Assembly (NCBI GenBank): GCA_017409645.1
Contig: JAFQSI010000162.1
Span: 1 to 7,544, forward strand
Length of the DNA stretch: 7,544 nucleotides
Source: Oscillospiraceae bacterium
GTDB taxonomy: Bacteria; Bacillota; Clostridia; Oscillospirales; Oscillospiraceae
Reading direction: 5' to 3'
This document shows, one piece after another, positions 1 to 4,712 of the stretch. The notes beneath the pieces were generated by a model. The model saw nothing but the letters and a program-made list of their open reading frames with translations, searched no databases and was not told where the DNA came from. The stretch's first letter is position 1; each line of letters opens with the position of its first letter. The translations under genes and the position numbers were made by a program.

Positions 1-99
1 GGTGGGGATCTCCCACTTGTCCTTCATGGTGCCGTTTTCGTCCAGAAATGCCAGTTTGACGGTGGTGCCGCCCACGTCGATGCCAAAGCCGTAGCGCAT
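1..99 (-). CDS. ROK-family sugar kinase, probable glucokinase (N-terminal fragment)
   Basis: Only the first 33 codons lie in the window; the gene runs off the left edge. The peptide begins MRYGFGIDVGGTTVKLAFLD, which carries the DxGGT phosphate-binding loop found at the N-terminus of ROK kinases and is typical of Firmicutes glucokinases, which phosphorylate glucose with ATP in the cytoplasm. The ATG at 99-97 is supported by a GGAGG ribosome binding site at about 108-112 with good spacing and by a strong promoter at 175-203. The ROK zinc motif and sugar-binding residues lie outside the window, so glucokinase rather than another ROK kinase or a ROK regulator is inferred from the N-terminus alone. 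A ROK repressor would normally carry a helix-turn-helix before this motif, and none is present. Confidence 0.8.
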   Translation of the reverse strand, partial: MRYGFGIDVGGTTVKLAFLDENGTMKDKWEIPT

Positions 100-174
100 A
101 AGTAATTCCTCCGTGATATTGTATTCCGATTTCCGCGGGGCTCCCGTATGCCGGTGCCCGGCGATCCTGACATG

Positions 175-203
175 ATTGTACCCCGGATCCCATGATTTGT
201 CAA
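175..203 (-). promoter_or_regulatory. Sigma-A promoter of the ROK kinase gene
   Basis: On the minus strand there is a perfect -35 TTGACA (203-198), a 17-bp spacer and a -10 TACAAT (180-175). The predicted start near 168 gives a leader of about 69 nt before the ATG at 99. The leader contains a small hairpin GCCGG-tgc-CCGGC (150-162). This is one of the best promoters in the window. Confidence 0.85.
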
Positions 204-207
204 CGGA

Positions 208-217
208 CAACCGGTTG
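208..217. promoter_or_regulatory. Palindrome CAACCGGTTG next to the kinase -35 box (possible operator)
   Basis: A perfect 10-bp palindrome ends four bases upstream of the kinase -35 element. Its position and CCGG centre would suit a LacI/GalR-type repressor. This is inference only; no regulator gene is in the window and ten bases can be palindromic by chance. Confidence 0.25.
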
Positions 218-253
218 CCTCGCCGCTTTGTACAGGGTGAAAAAGATATCCAT

Positions 254-297
254 AAAAAACGCCGGTCTCCACAAAATGATTGGGACCGGCGTTTTTA
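254..297 (-). terminator. Terminator of the restriction-modification operon (probably bidirectional)
   Basis: A 13-bp perfect stem (255-267 paired with 284-296, core ACGCCGGTC/GACCGGCGT) encloses a 16-nt loop. It has a run of T on both strands: TTTTTT on the minus strand at 259-254 and TTTTT on the plus strand at 292-296. It begins directly after the stop codon of the endonuclease gene, so its main job is to end the minus-strand operon and insulate the kinase promoter downstream. Confidence 0.9.
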
Positions 298-299
298 TA

Positions 300-1259
300 T
301 CAAATACCGACGATAGATGCAATTTGCAGGGCGAAATCCAGGTATTCCTCGGTAGAAGGGGTTGTAATTTGAGAGATTCTATAGAACTTATTGGTTGTTG
401 GGGATTCATTTCGTGCCATCGTCATGTCAAACCTGTCGACATTAACAACGGTCCAACATTCAACGTAGCCATCTATTCTTGCTTTTTGGTGGCTCTTTTC
501 CGCTTCGCCAATTCTATTGTGGATGTTGGAATAATCCTGTCCACCTTTTACCTCAATTGCAACAGCATTTTTGAAAACGGTAGGTGACAGTTGTTCACGG
601 ATAACAATGTCGGGGTCTGCGGCGAATTGAATGTAGACTGTGCGGCCGGATTTGTTACGAACCTGAATACAACGGTCCGAGGAAGATACCACTGCGGGCC
701 TGACAATTTCTAGAATTACATCAAAAACCTGCGATATTGCGGATGTACCACGTTGTACATTGGCTCCGCCACGCAGCTGTGGTCCAAGTGTCAGAAGTGT
801 CAGCTGGTCGAAGAAAGACGCTGTTATCAGCTCAGGTTCGATATTGTCCAGCATATATTTTCCACATCGGTTAAGCTCTCTGCACAGTTCTGGAAGAAGT
901 GCTTTTTGCCTTGAAGAAAGTGTACCTTTTTCTTCGAGTGATTTGAACTGCCCAACCTCGGAAGCTGCGGTATAAAAGCTTTTCTGGCTATATCCCAACA
1001 ACAGCCGATAATAGCCCAACAGTTTCGGATTTGCGGAAATCAGACACGGAACAGCAAATAACAATTCTCCTCGCATACCATGTGCGGCAAGAGAATTCAA
1101 AGAAGTTTGATCGGAAAAGTCATGCAGCTCGGCATCAATATCACAAATTGATAAGGTCGATACCGTAGCTTTAAGGGCATCCTGAAGACAAGCTGTACGG
1201 ATTTCCTTCAGTGCGCTGGCAAAATTGATTTGGGTTACAGGAAGATCAAGATGAATCAT
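300..1259 (-). CDS. Type II restriction endonuclease, PD-(D/E)xK, probable XcyI/Cfr9I family (CCCGGG)
   Basis: The 319-residue protein is followed at once by a terminator and preceded two bases upstream by an N4-cytosine methyltransferase, the usual arrangement of a type II restriction-modification pair. A nuclease core is visible in the C-terminal half: P216-D217 in DPDIVI, then E236-V-K238 in AIEVKGG, giving D...ExK with hydrophobic flanks. Length and overall character fit the XcyI/Cfr9I group, which cuts CCCGGG. I assign that family from memory of its type, so specificity is an inference. The SD AGGGG (1271-1267) sits inside the last codons of the methyltransferase, so the two are translationally linked, with methylation made first. 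Base composition is clearly lower in GC than the flanking genes, which suggests horizontal acquisition. The gene looks intact, and no CCCGGG occurs within it. Confidence 0.75.
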   Translation of the reverse strand: MIHLDLPVTQINFASALKEIRTACLQDALKATVSTLSICDIDAELHDFSDQTSLNSLAAHGMRGELLFAVPCLISANPKLLGYYRLLLGYSQKSFYTAASEVGQFKSLEEKGTLSSRQKALLPELCRELNRCGKYMLDNIEPELITASFFDQLTLLTLGPQLRGGANVQRGTSAISQVFDVILEIVRPAVVSSSDRCIQVRNKSGRTVYIQFAADPDIVIREQLSPTVFKNAVAIEVKGGQDYSNIHNRIGEAEKSHQKARIDGYVECWTVVNVDRFDMTMARNESPTTNKFYRISQITTPSTEEYLDFALQIASIVGI

Positions 1260-1261
1260 GT

Positions 1262-2128
1262 TTATTCCCCTACAACTTTCAGAACAGGTAAAAGATTGGA
1301 ATTCAAGCGTTTTTGCGCAATTTTAATGTACTCATCATTTAGTTCGATTCCAATAAAATTGCGGTTGTAATCCTGACAGACAACTCCAACGGTGCCTGAA
1401 CCGAAGAACGGGTCCAGAACATAATCGTTCTCATGCGTAGCTGCGAGAATACAGGGCGTGATAAGTGCTGTTGGAAATGTTGCGAAATGTGCCTCCGGGA
1501 AAGGCATGGTGTTAACATTCCACACCGTCCGGCGGTTCCTTCCATTTTCTTTTACAGCAACCTGGTCATAATAGTATTTTTCACTTTTTGTAAACATGAA
1601 AATATACTCATGGGAACGAGTAGGGCGGTCTTTCACGCTCTCGGGCATGGCATTGGGTTTGTTCCAAATGATGTCGCTACGTAAATACCAACCGTCTGCC
1701 TGCAATGCGAAGGCCAGCCGCCAGGGGATCCCTAAGAGATCCTTGGCCTTTAATCCTTCGGGAGTGTTGGGACGCACACTCATGGCACGGGCCGGGTTCT
1801 TCTTATCGGGAGCCCGGTATCCACGATTTCCACTGGTATATCCGTCTCCGATGTTCAGCCAGAGAATGCCATCCGCCTTTAATACACGCTTCGCTTCGGA
1901 GAAGACTGCAACCAATTTGTTGATATACTGCTGTAATTGCTGTTCAAGTCCAATTTGTCCGTCGATTCCATAGTCGCGCAATCCCCAATACGGTGGTGAA
2001 GTCACGATACATTGTACAGATTCAGTGGGGAGCTTCTGTAAAGCCAAAGCGGCATCACTTTCTATGATAAGAGAACCATCAACAGATATATGGGTGGAAG
2101 TAATTTTCTTGTATTGGATATCTGGCAT
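1262..2128 (-). CDS. Type II DNA N4-cytosine methyltransferase, beta class (partner of the endonuclease)
   Basis: This 288-residue enzyme transfers a methyl group from S-adenosylmethionine to cytosine N4 to protect host DNA from the adjacent endonuclease. The catalytic motif IV is TSPPYWGLRDYG (43-54); its S-P-P-Y form marks amino-methyltransferases, and SPPY favours cytosine N4. The S-adenosylmethionine motif DPFFGSGT (239-246) lies near the C-terminus, followed by IGIELNDEY. Catalytic motif first and cofactor motif last is the beta-class order, shared by M.XcyI and M.Cfr9I. The ATG at 2128 has a near-ideal SD, GGAGGTGAT (2144-2136), seven bases away. Length is normal and no frame defect is seen. 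No controller protein is present, so timing probably relies on gene order and promoter strength. Confidence 0.9.
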   Translation of the reverse strand: MPDIQYKKITSTHISVDGSLIIESDAALALQKLPTESVQCIVTSPPYWGLRDYGIDGQIGLEQQLQQYINKLVAVFSEAKRVLKADGILWLNIGDGYTSGNRGYRAPDKKNPARAMSVRPNTPEGLKAKDLLGIPWRLAFALQADGWYLRSDIIWNKPNAMPESVKDRPTRSHEYIFMFTKSEKYYYDQVAVKENGRNRRTVWNVNTMPFPEAHFATFPTALITPCILAATHENDYVLDPFFGSGTVGVVCQDYNRNFIGIELNDEYIKIAQKRLNSNLLPVLKVVGE

Positions 2129-2161
2129 AAACTATATCACCTCCAAAAATATCTTCATTTT

Positions 2162-2190
2162 ATTATACATTCTTTTGTGGTATAAATCAA
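2162..2190 (-). promoter_or_regulatory. Sigma-A promoter of the restriction-modification operon
   Basis: The minus strand shows TTGATT (2190-2185), a 17-bp spacer and a perfect TATAAT (2167-2162). Transcription should begin near 2155, giving a leader of under 30 nt. A 13-nt inverted repeat, GGTAA-aaa-TTACC (2197-2209), lies just upstream of the -35 box and could be a regulator site, though nothing in the window is an obvious regulator for it. Confidence 0.85.
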
Positions 2191-2272
2191 TATGAGGGTA
2201 AAAATTACCTTGCCTTTATCCGTTATTTGCGGTAACATAAATCCAGATACTACATGAAAGAGCTGATAACCG

Positions 2273-3541
2273 ATGATCAAGGTCGATATTTCCAATATTT
2301 GGGGCGTGCTGAGCCTGTCGGATCTTTTGGGGATCGAGGCGGAGCTGTCCGCCGCCCACATGGCGGTCACGGACACAGGCTGGATGGAGCTGCCGGACCG
2401 CTCTCCCACCGCTGAGCATATGCGCCTGCTGGCCGCAGCCCACCGGATCCGGGAGAATTCCGACGCCCTGGTGGTGGTCAGCGCCGACGGCGCCGGTCTG
2501 GGTGCCCGGGCGGTGATCGAGCTGCTGCAGGGCGCGAACCGGAACCTGCGGTGCAGCAAGGGCGACCCCATGCTCCTGTGGGCCGGGGCGGACCTGTCCA
2601 CCCGGGGCTGGAACGAGCTGGCCCGGCTGCTGGAGGGACGGGATTTTTCCCTGTGCGTCATCTCCCGGACCGGGGATGATCTGGAAAGCGCCGTGGCCTT
2701 CCGGAATCTGCGCTGGATGCTCGAGCGCCGCTTCGGCACCGCCCAGGCCAAGCGCCGGATCTACGCCGTCACCCACCGGGAGGAGGGCCTGCTGCGGCAC
2801 ATGGCCGAGGAGGAGGGCTGGGAGTCCTTCGCGCTGCCGGAGGATGCACCGGACTGCTTCGGGGTACTGTCCCCGGCGGGGCTGCTGCCCATGGCGGCGG
2901 CCGGTGTGGATGTGATGGCCCTGCTGCGGGGCGCGGCCCAAATGAAGGCTGAGGGTGATCTGCGCAGCTTCGAGAATCCCGTGTGGCTCTATGCCGCCGT
3001 CCGGGAGCTGATGCGCCGCCGGGGCAGGACCGCAGAGCTGATGGAGTCCTTCGAGCCGGACTTCGCATCCATGGGCCGCTGGTGGCAGCGGCTGAGTGCC
3101 GGGACCGGCGGCGGCCTGTACCCGGCCTTCGGCGAGCTGACGGGACAGCTGCCGGTCCTGAGCCGGCTGCTGCACGAGGGCGACCCGGGGATCTTTGAGA
3201 CGATGCTCCGCTTCGGCCCCCCGGCCCGGCGGGCGGTGATCCTGGAGGATGTGTGGGATCCCGACGGACTGAACTATCTGGCGGGCCGGAAGCTCGATGA
3301 GCTGGAGGAGCAGCTGTGGCAGAGCGCCATGGCCGACCACTCCGACAGCGGCTGCCCGGTGGTCGCCGTGGAGTGCGGCCCGGTGAATGAGCAGACCCTG
3401 GGCGCGCTGATCTGGTTTTTCCAGCTGTCGTGCGTTCTGAGCGCCGGTGTGCGGGGCGCCGATCCCTTCGACCGGTCCGGCATGGAGGCCTTCCGGCGGG
3501 AGCTGTTCGCCCAGCTGGGCAGACCCGGCCTGGAGGCCTGA
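2273..3541 (+). CDS. Glucose-6-phosphate isomerase homologue with a degenerate active site (probable pseudoenzyme)
   Basis: The 422-residue protein aligns along its whole length with Firmicutes glucose-6-phosphate isomerase: LGARAVIELLQG (76-87), AFRNLRWMLERRFG (142-155), VLSPAGLLPMAAAGVDV (198-214), DPDGLNYLAGRKLDE (329-343), TLGALIWFF (375-383), DPFDRSGMEAF (397-407). The catalytic features are altered. The usual GIGGSYLGARA loop reads SADGAGLGARA. The phosphate-binding SGTTTE reads TGDDLE (133-138). VGGRFSVLTP reads APDCFGVLSP, losing the arginine. About four residues that normally carry the E-G-K-D segment are missing near 275-280. The catalytic lysine of the C-terminal signature is R408. 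The reading frame is intact and strongly GC-biased at third positions, so it is a maintained gene, not a decaying one. The SD is weak (AAAGAG near 2258); an in-frame stop at 2267 fixes ATG 2273 as the furthest start. Isomerase activity is unlikely; a regulatory or structural role is possible. No convincing terminator follows. Confidence 0.82.
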   Translation: MIKVDISNIWGVLSLSDLLGIEAELSAAHMAVTDTGWMELPDRSPTAEHMRLLAAAHRIRENSDALVVVSADGAGLGARAVIELLQGANRNLRCSKGDPMLLWAGADLSTRGWNELARLLEGRDFSLCVISRTGDDLESAVAFRNLRWMLERRFGTAQAKRRIYAVTHREEGLLRHMAEEEGWESFALPEDAPDCFGVLSPAGLLPMAAAGVDVMALLRGAAQMKAEGDLRSFENPVWLYAAVRELMRRRGRTAELMESFEPDFASMGRWWQRLSAGTGGGLYPAFGELTGQLPVLSRLLHEGDPGIFETMLRFGPPARRAVILEDVWDPDGLNYLAGRKLDELEEQLWQSAMADHSDSGCPVVAVECGPVNEQTLGALIWFFQLSCVLSAGVRGADPFDRSGMEAFRRELFAQLGRPGLEA

Positions 3542-3579
3542 TCGGGCCGCTGCAAATTCTTTTATTATTTTTCACAAAA

Positions 3580-3612
3580 ACGGTTGCAAAACCGTAGACA
3601 TGATGGTAGAAT
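3580..3612 (+). promoter_or_regulatory. Promoter of the small P-loop gene, with an overlapping palindrome
   Basis: TTGCAA (3584-3589), a 17-bp spacer and TAGAAT (3607-3612) form a good sigma-A promoter about 42 bases before the start codon. A palindrome ACGGTT-gcaa-AACCGT (3580-3595, six-base arms) overlaps the -35 box exactly where a repressor could act. It has no T run, so it is not a terminator for the upstream gene. Confidence 0.7.
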
Positions 3613-3653
3613 ATGGACACAGCCTTAACTGGCAAGCAAAGGAGGAGTTTCCC

Positions 3654-4061
3654 ATGATTAAAGTCATTATGGGCCTGAAGGGTTCCGGTAAGACCAAGCA
3701 GCTCATCAACGCCATCCAGGATGCCGTGGCCACCGAGGCCGGCGACATCGTCTGCATCGAGTACGGCAAGAAGCTGACCTACGACGTGAACTACAAGGTC
3801 CGCCTGGTTGATTCCGAAGAGTACGGCATCAAGAACGTTGACATGCTCAAGGGCCTGGTCAGCGGTCTGCACGCCGGCAATTTTGACATCACCCATGTCT
3901 TTATCGATAACCTGTACAAGACCATCGGCCACAACCACGACTTCGGCGAGGAGTTCATCGCCTGGGCCGCCAAGTTCTGCGAGACCAACAACATGAAGCT
4001 GACCATCTCCGTCTCCGACGATCCCGAGAACGCTTCCGAGTTCATCAAGCAGTACCTGTAA
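3654..4061 (+). CDS. Small P-loop NTP-binding protein of unknown function
   Basis: The 135-residue protein begins with a beta strand and a textbook Walker A motif, IMGLKGSGKT (5-14). A hydrophobic strand ending in aspartate, THVFIDNL (80-87, D85), is a plausible Walker B. There is no glutamate beside D85, no recognisable nucleic-acid or nucleotide-kinase lid motif, no signal peptide and no membrane segment. It is about the size of a single compact P-loop domain, so it may be a small kinase-like or switch ATPase acting in the cytoplasm. Start choice is firm: ATG 3654 follows AAAGGAGGA (3638-3646) and a good promoter, and the family-like MxKVIMGLKG opening follows directly. The open frame extends upstream to 3447, but that portion overlaps the previous gene. 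It is transcribed alone and ends at a strong terminator. I recognise it only as a conserved hypothetical of Firmicutes type. Confidence 0.85.
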   Translation: MIKVIMGLKGSGKTKQLINAIQDAVATEAGDIVCIEYGKKLTYDVNYKVRLVDSEEYGIKNVDMLKGLVSGLHAGNFDITHVFIDNLYKTIGHNHDFGEEFIAWAAKFCETNNMKLTISVSDDPENASEFIKQYL

Positions 4062-4078
4062 TCGAAAAAGCTACTTAG

Positions 4079-4110
4079 AAACCGCCTCCGGTAACGGGGG
4101 CGGTTTTTCT
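4079..4110 (+). terminator. Terminator of the P-loop gene
   Basis: The stem AACCGCCTCC (4080-4089) pairs with GGGGGCGGTT (4096-4105) with one G-U pair around a GGTAAC loop, followed by TTTTTCTT. It lies 18 bases after the stop codon and its T tract runs straight into the -35 box of the next promoter. Confidence 0.93.
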
Positions 4111-4138
4111 TGACAATCCTTCCGGATTGGGATATACT
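4110..4138 (+). promoter_or_regulatory. Strong promoter of the putative antitoxin RNA
   Basis: TTGACA (4110-4115), a 17-bp spacer and TATACT (4133-4138) are near consensus. No plausible protein with an SD follows on the plus strand, and the transcript would run about 90 nt to the T tract of the hairpin at 4189-4232. A strong promoter driving only a short RNA against a small hydrophobic peptide gene is typical of type I antitoxins. Confidence 0.85.
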
Positions 4139-4144
4139 GAATAT

Positions 4145-4235
4145 GAAAAGTGGTGCTACCGGCAGACGGTTCCCCACTGTTGGTTAAGAAGAAGTAACCG
4201 CTAGTGTGGCAGCTGGGCGGTTACTTCTTTTTATT
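4145..4235 (+). ncRNA. Putative antisense antitoxin RNA of a type I toxin-antitoxin system
   Basis: The ends are inferred from the promoter (4110-4138) and the terminator T tract. The RNA would fold as a 5' stem-loop, ACCGGCAG (4158-4165) with CTGTTGGT (4176-4183) using two G-U pairs, showing ACGGTTCCCC in its loop. The long terminator stem follows. Its 3' part is fully complementary to the 3' end of the toxin message, including the last lysine codons and stop. The loop sequence CGGTTCCCC also occurs in the toxin leader, where it pairs with the toxin SD, so the RNA might act on the SD as well. This is a prediction; no covariance or expression data were available. Confidence 0.65.
4189..4232 (+). 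terminator. Terminator hairpin shared by antitoxin RNA and toxin mRNA
   Basis: A 13-bp perfect stem (4189-4201 with 4217-4229, core GAAGTAACCGC/GCGGTTACTTC) has a 15-nt loop and is followed on the plus strand by CTTTTTATTT. On the minus strand the T tract is poorer (TTCTTCTT), so termination there may be weaker. The toxin stop codon and its AAG lysine codons form part of the stem. Confidence 0.85.
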
Positions 4236-4313
4236 TCCAATGATCTGAACGACCAATGCGAGAAGCGCAATGATGAGGGTACAAAACTGAAACAGCTCGG
4301 ACCATGTAATCAT
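4221..4313 (-). CDS. Small hydrophobic peptide, putative type I toxin (holin-like/Fst/TxpA type)
   Basis: The 30-residue peptide starts MITWSELFQF, continues as an unbroken hydrophobic helix of about 15 residues (roughly 11-25, with IIALLALVV), and ends GNKKK. An N-terminal amphipathic stretch with a Q-F pair, one transmembrane helix and a lysine tail are hallmarks of the holin-like toxins of Firmicutes, which insert in the inner membrane and depolarise it or disturb envelope synthesis. ATG 4313 has an SD of five G (4326-4322) eight bases away. Its own promoter lies at 4406-4434, leaving a leader of about 86 nt able to hide the SD. It faces a convergent small RNA with a shared hairpin. It was found by reading the strand opposite the RNA. 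Family membership is by resemblance. Confidence 0.75.
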   Translation of the reverse strand: MITWSELFQFCTLIIALLALVVQIIGNKKK

Positions 4314-4321
4314 GCTGCTCA

Positions 4322-4373
4322 CCCCCTTTTCTTTCGAATCGGGGGCAAAGAAGATTACCCCCGAAAAAGGGGG
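4322..4373 (-). promoter_or_regulatory. Structured leader that sequesters the toxin SD
   Basis: In the toxin message CCCCCUUUU (4373-4365) is perfectly complementary to AAAAGGGGG (4330-4322), nine pairs, and the second strand is the SD. Nested directly inside is a second stem, UCGGGGG with CCCCCGA (4364-4358 with 4345-4339), seven pairs. The two helices would stack, with one 8-nt bulge. Shorter alternatives also exist (4369-4373 with 4358-4362; 4341-4345 with 4322-4326), so refolding is possible. Most of these pairings hide the SD. Confidence 0.65.
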
Positions 4374-4405
4374 AACCGCCTACCGTTACTGGTAGCACCG
4401 TATCA

Positions 4406-4434
4406 ACAATAGCACATCAAATCCGGAAAAGCAA
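4406..4434 (-). promoter_or_regulatory. Promoter of the toxin gene
   Basis: Minus-strand TTGCTT (4434-4429), a 17-bp spacer and TATTGT (4411-4406) preceded directly by TGC, an extended -10. It is further from consensus than the opposing antitoxin promoter, as expected if antitoxin RNA must be in excess. Confidence 0.65.
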
Positions 4435-4445
4435 GGAATATCGTC

Positions 4446-4464
4446 AAAAACGCCCGCGGGCGTT
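4446..4464 (-). terminator. Palindromic terminator facing left (end of proC transcript or MITE edge)
   Basis: The 16-nt perfect palindrome AACGCCCGCGGGCGTT (4449-4464) is followed on the minus strand by TTTTTG. It would stop minus-strand transcription arriving from proC through the repeat element before it enters the toxin promoter. Confidence 0.6.
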
Positions 4465-4708
4465 GCAGCGTGTCGAAAAAGGTCCTTGCCTCTCCCTATG
4501 GGAGAGGTGGCCGAGCGCAGCGAGGTCGGAGAGGGCGCTGGATTTTCTTTGAAAATCCAGAAATATCGAATATTTGCTTTGCAAATATTCGATAAACCCT
4601 CTCAGTCATGCTTGCGCATGACAGCTCTCCCAAGGGGAGAGCCAAGACGCTTCGCGCAAAATGGATTTCTCGACAGCCTGAACGCCCGCAGATGCCTGCG
4701 GGCGTTTT
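4449..4708. repeat. MITE-like element with nested inverted repeats and terminal hairpins
   Basis: A core pair of 22-nt inverted repeats (4485-4506 and 4625-4646, 19 of 22 matching, containing CTCTCCC) frames internal hairpins. One is a 14-bp perfect stem with a TTT loop (4564-4594, TATCGAATATTTGC arm). Another is GTCATGC-ttgc-GCATGAC (4605-4622). Outside the core, both flanks carry TGTCGA-like sequence (4471-4476; complement 4669-4675) and end in related hairpins (4449-4464; 4681-4706), whose T tracts point outward. It encodes no protein. The pattern CTCTCCC...GGGAGAG with a GTCATGC hairpin resembles abundant non-autonomous repeats of gut Clostridia. Confidence 0.8.
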
Positions 4709-4712
4709 GATT

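Larger units (their letters stand above)
4120..4428. repeat. Imperfect inverted repeats framing the toxin-antitoxin locus
   Basis: Three blocks occur in the same order on opposite strands at the two ends: TTCCGGATT (4120-4128; complement 4420-4428), GGTGCTACC (4152-4160; complement 4391-4399), and CGGTTCCCC (4167-4175; complement 4370-4378). Each copy covers a promoter and the transcript 5' end, so antitoxin and toxin RNAs begin with related sequence. Confidence 0.75.

Noticed and set aside
2254..2300. Alternative ATG at 2254 upstream of the isomerase homologue
   Set aside because: It is in another frame and reads into arginine/glycine-rich shadow sequence; only the frame of 2273 shows homology.
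2216..3340. 374-codon open frame on the minus strand opposite the isomerase homologue
   Set aside because: Low-complexity composition rich in G, P, Q and H, no SD, and it lies antisense to a protein with clear homology; a by-product of high GC.
3535..3575. Possible terminator after the isomerase homologue (GGCC...GGCC then a T-rich stretch)
   Set aside because: The stem is only four pairs and the T-rich tract is more than ten bases away.
2769..3938. 389-codon minus-strand open frame spanning two plus-strand genes
   Set aside because: Arginine/proline-rich tail typical of a shadow frame, and it overlaps two well-supported genes.
4206..4412. 68-codon plus-strand open frame across the toxin-antitoxin region
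   Set aside because: It begins within the shared hairpin loop, has no SD, and reads antisense through the toxin gene and its leader.
4486..4710. Open frames on both strands inside the repeat element
   Set aside because: Composed entirely of inverted repeats, with no SD and no recognisable protein features.
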